Shown: positions 43,713 to 52,655 of the stretch, piece after piece
Position numbering within the stretch: position 1 is the first letter of the stretch
How the letters are laid out: every line of letters starts with the position of its first letter
From: Agrobacterium vitis
Lineage (GTDB): Bacteria; Pseudomonadota; Alphaproteobacteria; Rhizobiales; Rhizobiaceae
DNA length: 64,000 bases
Direction: 5' to 3'
NCBI RefSeq assembly: GCF_013426735.1
Contig: NZ_AP023272.1
Location: forward strand, 3,268,501 to 3,332,500
Position numbers and translations under genes: made by a program
Notes under the pieces: generated by a model
Told to the model about the DNA's origin: nothing
Seen by the model: only the letters and a program-made list of their open reading frames with translations
Databases searched by the model: none

Positions 43713-44609
43713 ATGAACCGTAAACTGTTATTGTCCGCAGCCCTGCCACTGTTGATGGCGCTATCTGCCGCTCCGGCCTTTGCCGAAACGCTAAAAATCG
43801 TCGCGTCCTTCACTGTGCTGGCCGATGTCGTCAAACAGGTTGGCGGCGAGCATGTCACCGTCTCCAGCCTGGTCGGACCCGACGGCGACCCCCATGAATT
43901 CGAGCCGTCGCCAGCCAACGCCAAGGCTCTGAAGGCCGCAGATGTGACATTCGTGTCCGGTGAAGGCCTGGAAGGCTGGATGGACCGGCTGATCACCGCC
44001 TCCGGCTACAAGGGCAAGCCGGTCGTCGCTTCCGAGGGCATCAACACCCGCACCATGGAAGAGGATGGCAAGACCGTAACCGATCCGCATGTGTGGAACA
44101 GCCCGGTCAATGTGAAGGTCTGGGTCGCCAATATCAAAAAGGCGCTGACTGCTGCCGATCCCGCCGATGCCGAAGCCTTCAAGGCCAATGCGAGCGCCTA
44201 CACGAAAAAGCTTGAAGACATGAATGCCTATGCTCATGCCAAGTTTGACAACATCCCTGAATCGGAGCGCAAGATCCTCACCAGCCACGACGCCTTCGGG
44301 TATCTGGGCCGCGAATACAAAATCAGCTTCCTGTCGCCACTCGGTCTTTCCACCGAAAGCGAGGCCTCAGCCGCCGATGTTGCCAAGCTGATCGAGCAGA
44401 TCAAGACCGAGCATGTGAAGAGCTATTTCTTCGAAAACTCCAACGATCCGCGTCTCGTCAAGCAGATCGCCAAGGCAACCGGCGCCACATCCGGCGGCGA
44501 GCTTTACGTAGAAGCCCTGTCCAAGCCCAAAGGCCCGGCTTCGACCTATGAGAAAATGTTCCGCTACAATGTCGATAAGCTGGCCGATGCCATGCGCAAA
44601 TCAAGCTGA
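43713..44609 (+). CDS. Zinc/manganese ABC transporter substrate-binding protein
   Basis: 298 residues with signal peptide (LLLSAALPLLMALSAAPAFA, cut near 24). Cluster A-1 metal-binding fold. Expected ligands are His61 (GDPHEFEP), His126 (TDPHVWNS), His192 (TSHDAFGY) and a fourth acidic residue, here Glu267 in GGELYVEALS, where family members such as AztC and TroA have Asp. Three His plus an acid favours zinc. There is no long His-rich loop. GGAG at 43703 precedes ATG 43713. It is the last gene of the importer operon and is followed by a terminator. Confidence 0.93.
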   Translation: MNRKLLLSAALPLLMALSAAPAFAETLKIVASFTVLADVVKQVGGEHVTVSSLVGPDGDPHEFEPSPANAKALKAADVTFVSGEGLEGWMDRLITASGYKGKPVVASEGINTRTMEEDGKTVTDPHVWNSPVNVKVWVANIKKALTAADPADAEAFKANASAYTKKLEDMNAYAHAKFDNIPESERKILTSHDAFGYLGREYKISFLSPLGLSTESEASAADVAKLIEQIKTEHVKSYFFENSNDPRLVKQIAKATGATSGGELYVEALSKPKGPASTYEKMFRYNVDKLADAMRKSS

Positions 44610-44630
44610 TCCCTCACAATCAGCCTGATA

Positions 44631-44677
44631 GGGCCGCCCCGACCAACCCTACATCTACCGGGACGGCCGCTGTTTTT
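44631..44677 (+). terminator. Terminator of the metal importer operon
   Basis: Arms GGCCGCCCCG and CGGGACGGCC pair with one mismatch around a loop of about 17 bases, followed by GCTGTTTTTA, 22 bases after the binding-protein stop. It overlaps the end of the convergent Dabb gene by two bases. The long loop makes it moderate. Confidence 0.7.
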
Positions 44678-44984
44678 ATGCCTCGAGATCGAAGACCAGG
44701 ATGCCCGACAACCCGCCATCCGTCGCCGCAACGATGCGGTCACCGACTGCGATGTGATCGGGATGTTTCAGGTAATAATCACGCACCGTGGCGTCTTCGA
44801 AACGGACGATAAACCCATCGACAAAGCCGCCATTCAAACCTTCCGGCGACACATTCTGGCCGGCGCGGACCTCCAGCATACCCGGCACAACCTCCTTCAA
44901 TGCACTGATGGCATCATAGATCGACTGTTTCTCAGCGTCAGAGACCGCCGACTTGAACCGCAGAAAAACGCAGTGATAGATCAT
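44676..44984 (-). CDS. Dabb (stress-responsive alpha/beta barrel) domain protein
   Basis: 102 residues. The whole protein is one Dabb domain: MIYHCVFLRFKSAVSDAEKQSIYDAISALKEVVPG, VRAGQNVSPEGLNGGFVDGFIVRFED and YYLKHPDHIAVGDRI. Small dimeric proteins of this kind appear in stress responses and, rarely, as cyclases; no enzymatic role is clear here. GGAG is 6 bases before ATG 44984. It follows rnhA on the minus strand with 26 bases between. Confidence 0.9.
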   Translation of the reverse strand: MIYHCVFLRFKSAVSDAEKQSIYDAISALKEVVPGMLEVRAGQNVSPEGLNGGFVDGFIVRFEDATVRDYYLKHPDHIAVGDRIVAATDGGLSGILVFDLEA

Positions 44985-45010
44985 CGGTAACTCCTTGTGG
45001 AATTGTGCAA

Positions 45011-45475
45011 TTATAAGGTTGGCTTCGAGCCTGCGCCGCCCTTTTTGAAGGGTTCCATGCCCTTGCGGGCCAGTTCGTCGGCCCGTTCGTTTTCGGGATG
45101 ACCGGCATGCCCCTTGACCCAGTGCCACGTCACCTTGTGGCGCTGGTTGGCGGCGTCGAGCTGTTGCCAAAGCTCACCGTTTTTCACCGGCTTCTTGTCG
45201 GCGGTTTTCCAGCCGTTTTTCTTCCAGCCGAAAATCCACTTGGAAATGCCATCCATCACATATTTGCTGTCAGTGTGCAGATCGACTTCGCATGGGGTCT
45301 TGAGCGTGTTTAGCGCTGTGATCGCCGCCAGCAATTCCATGCGGTTATTGGTAGTATCCGCCTCGCCGCCGCAGAGATCCTTTTCCACCTCGCCATAGCG
45401 CAGCACCGCCCCCCAGCCACCGGGACCGGGATTGCCGGAGCAGGCACCATCGGTGAAGACTTCAACATGTTTCAT
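45011..45475 (-). CDS. rnhA: Ribonuclease HI
   Basis: 154 residues. It removes RNA from RNA:DNA hybrids. Catalytic acids are Asp9 ([16 protein letters not shown]), Glu47 (NNRMELLAA), Asp69 (LHTDSKYVM) and the final Asp in ENERADELA, with [13 protein letters not shown] in between. ATG at 45475 overlaps the thrB stop as ATGA, indicating translational coupling. A further upstream extension of the frame is not needed. Confidence 0.97.
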   Translation of the reverse strand: MKHVEVFTDGACSGNPGPGGWGAVLRYGEVEKDLCGGEADTTNNRMELLAAITALNTLKTPCEVDLHTDSKYVMDGISKWIFGWKKNGWKTADKKPVKNGELWQQLDAANQRHKVTWHWVKGHAGHPENERADELARKGMEPFKKGGAGSKPTL

Positions 45476-46437
45476 TGCGGCCACCCGTATTCGGCAGCGC
45501 TCTTGACCGCCTGATGGAAGCGCAGCTTGCGCAGATATTCCAGCGGTTCCTTTTTCACCACCATGGCGCCTTCCGGCGTCGTCAGCCAGTCGTAAAGCCG
45601 GGTCAGCAAGAAGCGCAGCGCCGAGCCACGGCACAGAACCGGCATGGCGGCAACCTCCGCCGGGGACAAGGGGCGAATCGACAGATAACCGTCGATCATC
45701 GCCTTGCCCTTGGTGATATTATAGCTGCCGTCCTTTTCGAAGCACCAGGCATTCAGGCCGATCGACAGGTCATAGGCCAGAAAGTCGTTGCAGGCAAAAT
45801 AGAAGTCGATCAACCCCGACAATTGGTCACCAAGGAAAAACACATTGTCGGGAAACAGATCGGCATGGATGACGCCAGCGGGAAGATCCTTCGGCCATTG
45901 CCCGGCCAGATGCGCCAGTTCGGCATCGATTTCCGCCTTAAGGCCGGGAGAGACCTCATCGGCGCGGGCGCGGGCCTTCGGCCACAGTGCCTGCCAGCCG
46001 GCAAGATCGAGCGCATTGTCGCGCCTCAGCGCAAATCCCTCTGCTGCAAGATGCATGGTTGCCAAGGCCTCGCCCACAGCCCGGCAATGCTGCGCCTCAG
46101 GCTTGCGAAGCCACATGCCTTCCAGAAAGGAAATCAGCGCCGCAGGGCGTCCGGACAATTCGCCCAGCAAAGCGCCATCCTTGCGTGGCAGCGGCAGCGG
46201 GCAATTGAGACCCTTGGCCGACAGATGATGCATCAAGCCCAGGAAAAACGGCAGGTCATCTTTCTCGACGCGCTTTTCATAGAGCGTAAGGATCAACGCA
46301 CCTTTGGTCGTATGCAGCAGGAAATTGGAATTTTCCACGCCCTCGGCGATGCCCTTGAAGGACAGGAGTTCGCCAGTGTCATAGTGCGCGAGGAAGTCTT
46401 TCAGATCGACCTCGTTGATATCGGTATAAACTGCCAC
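45472..46437 (-). CDS. thrB: Homoserine kinase (type II, ThrB of the APH fold)
   Basis: 321 residues. Phosphorylates homoserine for threonine synthesis. Aminoglycoside-kinase fold: N-lobe [40 protein letters not shown], and catalytic loop [13 protein letters not shown] with downstream [18 protein letters not shown]. The start is read as GTG 46437 so that the protein begins with AVYTDI, as in rhizobial ThrB; an upstream ATG at 46500 lacks that fit. It is coupled to rnhA. ispH is normally next upstream in relatives, but here a beta-lactamase gene on the other strand lies between. Confidence 0.95.
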   Translation of the reverse strand: MAVYTDINEVDLKDFLAHYDTGELLSFKGIAEGVENSNFLLHTTKGALILTLYEKRVEKDDLPFFLGLMHHLSAKGLNCPLPLPRKDGALLGELSGRPAALISFLEGMWLRKPEAQHCRAVGEALATMHLAAEGFALRRDNALDLAGWQALWPKARARADEVSPGLKAEIDAELAHLAGQWPKDLPAGVIHADLFPDNVFFLGDQLSGLIDFYFACNDFLAYDLSIGLNAWCFEKDGSYNITKGKAMIDGYLSIRPLSPAEVAAMPVLCRGSALRFLLTRLYDWLTTPEGAMVVKKEPLEYLRKLRFHQAVKSAAEYGWPQ

Positions 46438-46730
46438 AGGGATGATCCGCAATTCGGGTTTTGTGTTCGGCAGGGATACTGCATAATTGCCGAAATCCAA
46501 ACCAAATTCAGGGGGCGATCATGCCGCGCCAAATAGGTGCTACAGCGCGATGGCATGGCATGCCAGCCCCTGACCGAATAGGCCACAAGAAATTGGGACC
46601 CCGCGAATAATGTCCTTTTCCCTCCCACAATAAAGGCAGAATTTTAACGTTGCCTGACCGTCCACCGCCCCTGGTGGATAATCGGGCTACCGCAAACCTT
46701 TATGCACAGTAGTCGAGAAAGAGCAGGCCC

Positions 46731-47552
46731 ATGAAAATATCACATGCCGCATTCAAGATGATTTCAGCCATGATGATGACTGTTGGGTTTCTGGCGTCCA
46801 CGGCGCAGGCCGGAACGATTTGCACGGTCATTGCCGATAGCAACACTGGAAAAACCCTGGTCCAGGACGGCAATTGTGCGGAGCGGGTCACGCCCGCTTC
46901 TACCTTCAAGGTCGCCCTCAGCGTCATGGGCTATGACGCCGATTATCTGAAGGACGAACATAATCCGACCCTGCCGTTTAAACAGGGTTATGTGGATTGG
47001 GGCGGCGACAATTGGAAACAGCCGACCGATCCGGTGCGTTGGATGAAATATTCCGTCGTCTGGTATTCGCAGCAGATCACCCAGACGCTTGGGCAAGACA
47101 AGCTTCATGACTATGCGACGAAATTTGCCTATGGCAATGCCGATTTTTCCGGCGACCCCGGTAAAAACAATGGTCTGGAGCGCGCATGGATCGCCTCCTC
47201 CTTGAAGATTTCACCGCTGGAACAGGTCGCGTTCCTGCAAAAGCTGGTCCAGCATCAACTGCCCGTTCGCCCCGAAGCCATGGACAAGACACTGGCCATC
47301 GTTGAGCAACGTCAGATCGCCGATGGCTGGACCGTGCACGGTAAAACCGGCGCGGCCTTCCCTCGTCTTTCGGATACCGCGTTCGATTATAGCCGTGGAT
47401 GGGGTTGGTATGTCGGCTGGGCCAGCAAAGGCAAACAGACCTATGTGTTTGCCCGTCTCATTCAGGATGAGAAAAAAGACCAAATCACCCCTGGAGTTCG
47501 GGCCCGCGATGCTTTGCTGGAAGAGCTGCCAGAGTTGCTGGCCAGCAGATGA
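46731..47552 (+). CDS. Class D (OXA-type) beta-lactamase
   Basis: 273 residues. A signal peptide (MISAMMMTVGFLASTAQA) is followed by the class D landmarks in order: active-site STFK with Ser57 and Lys60, SVV (Ser108, SxV motif), YGN(AD), and KTG (HGKTGAA, near 205). WGWYVGWASK follows as in OXA enzymes. It would hydrolyse beta-lactams in the periplasm; some family members sense rather than hydrolyse, but both serine motifs are intact. The gene sits between thrB and ispH on the opposite strand, breaking the usual ispH-thrB-rnhA run. Its own promoter would be in 46501-46730. No mobile element flanks it. Confidence 0.92.
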   Translation: MKISHAAFKMISAMMMTVGFLASTAQAGTICTVIADSNTGKTLVQDGNCAERVTPASTFKVALSVMGYDADYLKDEHNPTLPFKQGYVDWGGDNWKQPTDPVRWMKYSVVWYSQQITQTLGQDKLHDYATKFAYGNADFSGDPGKNNGLERAWIASSLKISPLEQVAFLQKLVQHQLPVRPEAMDKTLAIVEQRQIADGWTVHGKTGAAFPRLSDTAFDYSRGWGWYVGWASKGKQTYVFARLIQDEKKDQITPGVRARDALLEELPELLASR

Positions 47553-47579
47553 ACAGCACCTTTCCGACTAGGCCTTGCA

Positions 47580-48614
47580 TCACCCGTTGACGAAGGCCAT
47601 GTCGTCCTGGGTCAGTTCGATGGAGCGCAATTCGCGATTGACCAGGAAGTTTTCGTTCTCAATCGAAAATTCAGCCAGCTCGATTGTCGCGTCGAAGCGG
47701 GCCTTGAAGGCCTCAATGATTTCGTTGACCACCACTTCCGGTGCCGATGCGCCCGCCGACAGGCCAAGGCTGCGGATTTCACCGATGGCGTCCCAATCCA
47801 ATTCGCTGGCGCGCTGCACGAGAATGGAGCGCTTGGCACCAGCCTTCAGCGCCACTTCCACCAACCGTTTGGAATTGGAGGAGTTCGGCGCGCCGACAGT
47901 CACAAAGAGGTCGCAGCCGGGCGCTGCCTGTTTCACCGCTTCCTGCCTGTTGGTGGTGGCATAGCAAATACTGTCGGCGGCAGGCGCCTTCAGCTCTGGA
48001 AAGCGCTCCTGCAATTTGGCAATCACGCCAGCGGTATCATCCACCGACAGCGTGGTCTGGGTGACGAAGCCGAGGTTTTCGGGATCGATTGGCTGATAGA
48101 CGGCGGCATCTTCCACCGTTTCCACCAGCGACACAGTTCCTTCGGGCAATTGCCCCATGGTGCCGATCACTTCCGGGTGGCCTGCATGACCAATCAGGAT
48201 GACATGGCGGCCAAGCCGCTGGTGGCGCATGGCTTGTTTATGGACTTTCGAGACCAGCGGACAGGTGGCATCGAGATAGAAGAGATTACGCTTCTGTGCA
48301 TCTTCCGGCACGGATTTCGGCACGCCATGGGCCGAAAACACCACAGGCTGCTGGCGATGTTCGGCAGGTATTTCATCCAGTTCCTCGACAAACACCGCCC
48401 CCTTGGCCTCCAGCCCCTCAACCACATAGCGGTTGTGGACGATTTCATGGCGGACATAGACCGGCGCGCCATAGCCCTTCAGCGCCAGCACGACGATCTG
48501 GATCGCCCGATCGACACCGGCGCAAAAACCGCGCGGACCGCACAGCCGGATCGTCAATGGCGACCGGGTTATCGAGCCGGTTTCCAGAAGCGTTTTGTCC
48601 ATCGCAGTCGTCAT
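47580..48614 (-). CDS. ispH: 4-hydroxy-3-methylbut-2-enyl diphosphate reductase (IspH/LytB)
   Basis: 344 residues. Last step of the MEP isoprenoid pathway. The [4Fe-4S] cysteines are in [25 protein letters not shown] and [33 protein letters not shown] and the conserved [11 protein letters not shown] are also present. There is a DUF1304 gene immediately upstream (2-base gap), so the two are probably co-transcribed. It converges with the beta-lactamase gene, whose stop is 28 bases away. Confidence 0.97.
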   Translation of the reverse strand: MTTAMDKTLLETGSITRSPLTIRLCGPRGFCAGVDRAIQIVVLALKGYGAPVYVRHEIVHNRYVVEGLEAKGAVFVEELDEIPAEHRQQPVVFSAHGVPKSVPEDAQKRNLFYLDATCPLVSKVHKQAMRHQRLGRHVILIGHAGHPEVIGTMGQLPEGTVSLVETVEDAAVYQPIDPENLGFVTQTTLSVDDTAGVIAKLQERFPELKAPAADSICYATTNRQEAVKQAAPGCDLFVTVGAPNSSNSKRLVEVALKAGAKRSILVQRASELDWDAIGEIRSLGLSAGASAPEVVVNEIIEAFKARFDATIELAEFSIENENFLVNRELRSIELTQDDMAFVNG

Positions 48615-48616
48615 TG

Positions 48617-48988
48617 TTATCCAGCCAGTAAAACCAAAAACAGGGCAATCGCTGCCGGCGCGGCCTGGACGAAGAAGATCCGCCGCGACACGGTCCTCCC
48701 CCCATATAGGCCAGCAACCACCACAGCGCCAAGAAAAAATACCTTGAGCTGGAGCCCCATGGCCGGCAGCGGATGCAAAAGCGCCCAGAACAGGCCCGCG
48801 GCCAGAAATCCATTATAAAGACCTTGATTGGCCGCCATCACCCGAGTGGTTTCGGCGCCTTGCAGGCTTTTACGGAAGATTTTCCGGGCGCGCGGTGTCG
48901 TCCAGAGAAACATTTCCAGCACCATGATGTAGATATGTTCCAGCATGACAAGAACGACCAAAACTGTCGCAATTAAGAATATCGTCAT
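48617..48988 (-). CDS. DUF1304 small membrane protein
   Basis: 123 residues with four hydrophobic segments ([26 protein letters not shown] at the start). The domain contains the family markers [37 protein letters not shown] and GLYGGRTVS. The function is unknown. ATG at 48988 has GTGAGAG upstream; the frame upstream is long but not family-like. It sits directly before ispH. Confidence 0.85.
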   Translation of the reverse strand: MTIFLIATVLVVLVMLEHIYIMVLEMFLWTTPRARKIFRKSLQGAETTRVMAANQGLYNGFLAAGLFWALLHPLPAMGLQLKVFFLGAVVVAGLYGGRTVSRRIFFVQAAPAAIALFLVLLAG

Positions 48989-49083
48989 ATCTCTCACCCC
49001 CGTTCGAGATTGTTGAAAGCAGTAAAAATCCGGCAATCCATATCGAACAAAACAAAGTACAAACGCAAATGGATTGCGCATCT

Positions 49084-49110
49084 ATGCTTGAACCGATTGG
49101 GTTCAAGCAT
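49084..49110. terminator. Strong hairpin between SURF1 and DUF1304 genes
   Basis: Perfect 11-bp arms ATGCTTGAACC and GGTTCAAGCAT enclose a 5-base loop. TTTT follows on the plus strand, but on the minus strand, where the genes run, the bases after it are AGATG. It lies 40 bases after the SURF1 stop and may separate the oxidase block from DUF1304-ispH; orientation makes termination on the minus strand less sure. Confidence 0.55.
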
Positions 49111-49150
49111 TTTGACAATATCCACATTATTGTTGATTCTGGAAATGACG

Positions 49151-49876
49151 TCAGGTTTTCTTTCTGAAAACCGAAATAACTGCGATCACCGCCAGCGCAA
49201 GCGCCAGACCGTACCAGGTCAAGGCATATTGCAGATGGCTATTGGGCAGGTCGATCATCGTGACACCGCCGATCGGCAGGCCGCCGGGCACCGGCGACGG
49301 TCCTGCGTCCAGAAAGAACGGCAGAACCTTGGCCGCATCGATCCCGGTGCTGGCGGCCATGGCATCAAGATCTTTCCAATAAAACACATTCTTGGCGATA
49401 TCATTGTCCGGCACCAACCGGGAGGGCTTTTCCGCCAGTTTCGCCCGCGCCAGGCCGGTCACGCGCTGGAGGCCCAGCAATTGCCCACCCATGCGTGTCG
49501 AAGGCTCCTTCTTCTGCTCCGGCACAAACCCGCGATTGACGAAGAGAATATGTCCATCGGCCAGCTGAAGCGGCGTGTAGATGTAAAAACCGGCATCGCC
49601 GTCATAGGTCGCCAGGAAACGGCGTTCCTTGTCGTTGAGATAGCTGCCGGAGGCGGTCATGGCCCGGTAATCGACATCTCCACCACCGCGTGCCAGCGCA
49701 TCGATGTCCTCGACACTGGCAGGGGGCTGGTGACGACGCGACTCGATATCGGCAATCAGGCCTTCCTTCCAGGCCAGGCGATGCATTTGCCATGTGCCAA
49801 GCGAGACCAGCAGCGCCAGGGCGACCAGCACCAGAAAGCCGCTTGCGGCAAGCCTTACACGCGTCATCGCGGTCAT
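49151..49876 (-). CDS. SURF1-family cytochrome oxidase assembly protein
   Basis: 241 residues. N-terminal (LAASGFLVLVALALLVSLGTWQ) and C-terminal (QYALTWYGLALALAVIAVISVF) membrane segments flank a periplasmic domain containing YIYTPLQLADGHILFVNRGFVP. This is the SURF1 layout; members help insert heme a into subunit I. ATG 49876 lies 1 base from the DUF983 stop, with GGGAG upstream. It is the last gene in the oxidase direction. Confidence 0.92.
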   Translation of the reverse strand: MTAMTRVRLAASGFLVLVALALLVSLGTWQMHRLAWKEGLIADIESRRHQPPASVEDIDALARGGGDVDYRAMTASGSYLNDKERRFLATYDGDAGFYIYTPLQLADGHILFVNRGFVPEQKKEPSTRMGGQLLGLQRVTGLARAKLAEKPSRLVPDNDIAKNVFYWKDLDAMAASTGIDAAKVLPFFLDAGPSPVPGGLPIGGVTMIDLPNSHLQYALTWYGLALALAVIAVISVFRKKT

Positions 49877-49877
49877 C

Positions 49878-50258
49878 CTACTCCCGGTCGATCTGCCCCG
49901 GATGGGCATTGTGCTTGTATTGCAAGGCAATCAATAGCGCCTTGATGGTGCGCAACAGCCAAAGCGACAATCCGATCGCCAAAGGTCCAAAGATCAAAAA
50001 ATGGACCCACAATCCCGGCGAATACGTGACCTCTGTATAAAGCGCCAGGCCAACCACCAGAAAATCGGCGATCAGAATAACAAAAATCGACGCCCCATCG
50101 CCGGGATCAATGCTGCTGTAATCGAAGCCGCAGGCGCTACAGGCGGGCTTCAGCTTGGTCAATCCCTGAAAAAGCTTGCCCCGGCCGCAACGCGGGCAGG
50201 AAACCGAAAGGGCGGCCTGGACCGGTTCGACCGGCGGGAAATCGCTATTGCTGGCCAT
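49878..50258 (-). CDS. DUF983 zinc-ribbon membrane protein
   Basis: 126 residues. Zinc-ribbon CPRCGRGKLFQGLTKLKPACSACGFDY, then GDGASIFVILIADFLVVGLALYTEV and a second hydrophobic segment. DUF983 proteins are routinely found next to coxC and surf1 in alphaproteobacteria and are assumed to help oxidase assembly. The start at 50258 is the first ATG in frame. Confidence 0.9.
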   Translation of the reverse strand: MASNSDFPPVEPVQAALSVSCPRCGRGKLFQGLTKLKPACSACGFDYSSIDPGDGASIFVILIADFLVVGLALYTEVTYSPGLWVHFLIFGPLAIGLSLWLLRTIKALLIALQYKHNAHPGQIDRE

Positions 50259-50402
50259 GGCGTCGAGGTCCTCTTTGCATTCCAGAGTTTGTGAGATTCA
50301 GATTAAACCACACAATCTCTCGCTTTTCGTGTTTCGTCTATCTTCTCGGGACCATCCGATTCCGTGCTCGGTACAGTCCTTAAGCCCAACTGCAAACAAG
50401 AA
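50259..50402. other. Non-coding gap upstream of DUF983
   Basis: Part of a 344-base gap (50259-50602) between coxC and DUF983. This stretch has no ORF with a ribosome site. The remainder holds a hairpin (50403-50423) and two repeats (50454-50498 and 50496-50607), listed separately. The gap is unusual, because relatives normally have coxC and DUF983 close together. Confidence 0.5.
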
Positions 50403-50423
50403 GGCGGCGCTCTTGACGCCGCC
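50403..50423 (-). terminator. Hairpin downstream of coxC
   Basis: Arms GGCGGCG and CGCCGCC with a 7-base loop, followed on the minus strand by TTCTTGTTT. It lies about 180 bases after the coxC stop, beyond the repeat elements, and could end the oxidase transcript before DUF983-SURF1. Confidence 0.55.
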
Positions 50424-50453
50424 CTCGTTAAATCCAATTCGCTGGCGGTTAGA

Positions 50454-50498
50454 GCATTTCCAGACGCAAAACCGCACCGCACGTTTGCTGGAATGCTC
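50454..50498. repeat. 45-bp dispersed palindromic repeat, copy 2
   Basis: Same length, GCATTT start, AAAACCGC core and AATGCTC end as 30143-30187. It abuts the next repeat at CTCTAG (50496-50501). Confidence 0.65.
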
Positions 50499-50607
50499 TA
50501 GCGCACTGACGCATTCACTTCGTTCATGCTATCGTGCACTAGCCTTTTGTTTATGCATCGATTTCCCCAAACTCGGCTGACGCCTCCGTTTGGATCAATG
50601 CACTAGC
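50496..50607. repeat. Dispersed 109-bp-type repeat, copy 2
   Basis: Same block as 1622-1730 with scattered differences and a small insertion (TTCC in the right palindrome). It includes the TAG stop of coxC (50603-50605) within its last bases, CACTAGC, so the repeat end forms the end of the coding frame. Confidence 0.8.
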
Positions 50608-51481
50608 CATGCGCCAGCGGCGCGCCCCAGCCGCCCCAGATATAGATCGAGAAGAACAGGAACAGCCAGACCACGTCAACGAAGTGCCAGTACCAGGCTG
50701 CTGCCTCAAAGCCGAAATGCTGCTTCGGGGTGAAATCGCCTTTCAGCGCCCGAAACAGGCAGACCAACAGGAAGATCGTGCCAACCAGGACGTGGAAACC
50801 GTGGAAGCCGGTGGCCATGAAGAAGGTCGCACCATAAATCGAACTTTTGAACGCAAACGGTGCGTGCATATATTCATAGAACTGCACAAAAGAGAATAGC
50901 GCACCGAGCACCACCGTCAGCGTCAGGCCGCTGATCATGCCCTTGCGGTCATTGTGCAGCAGAGCGTGATGCGCCCAGGTAACGCAAGTGCCAGACAGCA
51001 GCAGGATAACAGTGTTATAGAGCGGCAGGTGCCAGGGATCGAGCACTTCGACACCCTTTGGCGGCCATTGTCCGCCGGTAAACTCGACCCGCGAGGCCTG
51101 GATGGCTTCATGGGGAAACAGGCTGGCATCGAAAAACGCCCAGAACCACGCGACGAAGAACATCACTTCAGACGCGATGAACATGATCATCCCATAGCGC
51201 AGATGCAGTGACACGACCCGCGTATGGTGGCCCTCATGGGCTTCCTTGATCGTATCGGCCCACCAGCCGAACATGGTGAACAGGATGATGGCAAGACCTA
51301 TGAAGAACAGCCAGGGATGCGCTAGCTCCATGCCAAACAGCTTGAACGAGCCACCATGCAGGTAGCGCATATAGCCGACCCCGCCGAAGGTCAGGATGAA
51401 TGCCCCGAGCGATGCCAGGATCGGCCATGGGCTCGGATCAATAATGTGATAGTCATGATGTTTCTGATGGGCGTCGGCCAT
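50603..51481 (-). CDS. coxC: Cytochrome c oxidase subunit III
   Basis: 292 residues with about seven transmembrane helices. Signatures are HDYHIIDPSPWPILASLGAFILTFG, FIASEVMFFVAWFWAFFDASLFP, VTWAHHALLHNDRKGM and the C-terminal FEAAAWYWHFVDVVWLFLFFSIYIWGGWGAP. Subunit III stabilises the aa3 oxidase core. The stop codon falls in a dispersed repeat, so the last residues are set by that sequence. It lies downstream of ctaG with 270 bases between, a gap in which I saw no gene. Confidence 0.96.
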   Translation of the reverse strand: MADAHQKHHDYHIIDPSPWPILASLGAFILTFGGVGYMRYLHGGSFKLFGMELAHPWLFFIGLAIILFTMFGWWADTIKEAHEGHHTRVVSLHLRYGMIMFIASEVMFFVAWFWAFFDASLFPHEAIQASRVEFTGGQWPPKGVEVLDPWHLPLYNTVILLLSGTCVTWAHHALLHNDRKGMISGLTLTVVLGALFSFVQFYEYMHAPFAFKSSIYGATFFMATGFHGFHVLVGTIFLLVCLFRALKGDFTPKQHFGFEAAAWYWHFVDVVWLFLFFSIYIWGGWGAPLAHG

Positions 51482-51754
51482 GTCAGCAATCCCCGCTTGA
51501 AAACTCTCCTCAAGTGACCCGCCTGCCTCTCGCCGCTGATCACTTCATCCCTTACAGTCTATCCAATAATCGCCGCTGGCCGTCTGCAAATGGCAATTTC
51601 TGCGATTCCTGCACTCACGTACATTAAGTGCGCTCCGTTCCAGTTCTCGAAATCACCATTTTCGCCAGGCCAACAGCAATTCTTGAACAGACTGTTAATT
51701 TCCACCCTTGCTCCTGGTCCGCGCCCGCCGCTTTGATACAGCGGGACCCGCCCG

Positions 51755-52372
51755 TTAAAGCTTAGGTTGAACGGCGGTCTTGTCCTGCGCAATCCCCGCC
51801 ACCGGCTTTTCGCCGCCATGCGGATAGAATGTATAGGACAAGGTTACCGTTCCGATATTCTTGGTCTCCGGCTGCGCCATGATGTCAGGGTCGATGTAGA
51901 AGACCACTGGCATGTCCAGCGTCTGGCCGGGCTGTAGCACCGTCTCGGTAAAGCAGAAGCACTCGATCTTATTGAAATAGACCGCCGCTTCCATTGGTGT
52001 CACGTTGAACACCGCCTGCCCCTTGGTTGGATAGGGCGAGCGATTGGTGACAGAATAATTCGCCTGAATGGTCTCGCCGATCCTTGGGGCAACGGATGCC
52101 TGCATCGGCTTGAAATCCCAGTTCAGACCGGGCGAGACATTGGCATCGAAGGTGACCGTCATCTTGCGGTCTAGAATGACCGATGACGGCTGCTCGGCCC
52201 GCTGAGTCGTGCCGTTATAGCCGGTCAGTTGGCAATACATCCGATAAAAGGGGGCTGCGGCAAAGCTCATGGCGGTAACCCCGCCGACAAACGCCAGGCA
52301 AGCGAAAAACACGGTCAGGTCCTTGCCCTTGCCGCGCCGTTCTCCCGCTTGCGTGCCTCCCGGTTCTGCCAT
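51755..52372 (-). CDS. ctaG: Cytochrome c oxidase copper chaperone CtaG/Cox11
   Basis: 205 residues. An N-terminal membrane helix ([33 protein letters not shown]) anchors a periplasmic domain with the copper-binding pair [12 protein letters not shown]. It delivers Cu(I) to the CuB site of subunit I. ATG 52372 follows GGGAGG. It lies after coxF/ctaB on the same strand (145-base gap). Confidence 0.95.
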   Translation of the reverse strand: MAEPGGTQAGERRGKGKDLTVFFACLAFVGGVTAMSFAAAPFYRMYCQLTGYNGTTQRAEQPSSVILDRKMTVTFDANVSPGLNWDFKPMQASVAPRIGETIQANYSVTNRSPYPTKGQAVFNVTPMEAAVYFNKIECFCFTETVLQPGQTLDMPVVFYIDPDIMAQPETKNIGTVTLSYTFYPHGGEKPVAGIAQDKTAVQPKL

Positions 52373-52517
52373 GGCTCGTTCCTCCCGTGCCGCTGCTTGA
52401 ATGGTATGCTTATATCAACAGTCTGTGTTTCAAATCCCGGCCATCCCGCTTCTCTCACATCGAGCATTTCCGGTCTGCGCGACGTCAAATGACGAACCGT
52501 GCGCAATCAGATCCTGC

Positions 52518-52655
52518 TCATTGTCCCATGCCGCTGATCTTCACCAACGTCACGAGGTAAAACAACACGACAAGCCCGGCCAAGACCAAGCCCAGCGCCA
52601 CATTACGACCCCGTCTCGATTTTCTCTGGGCTTCCGTCAACTTGACCGTTTCCAT
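52518..52655 (-). CDS. coxF: CoxF small oxidase-associated protein
   Basis: 45 residues, too short for many gene finders. A basic N-terminus ([18 protein letters not shown]) precedes one membrane helix ([22 protein letters not shown]). This matches CoxF, a small protein encoded between ctaB and ctaG in alphaproteobacterial oxidase operons. ATG 52655 overlaps the ctaB stop by one base (TGATG), with GGGAG upstream. Its role is assumed to be in oxidase assembly. Confidence 0.85.
   Translation of the reverse strand: METVKLTEAQRKSRRGRNVALGLVLAGLVVLFYLVTLVKISGMGQ

Noticed and set aside
46501..46730. Insertion sequence carrying the beta-lactamase gene
   Set aside because: No terminal inverted repeats, transposase frame or target duplication can be seen on either side of the gene.
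51482..51754. Possible 86-codon minus-strand frame between ctaG and coxC
   Set aside because: No conserved product, no ribosome site, partly overlaps ctaG; treated as non-coding.
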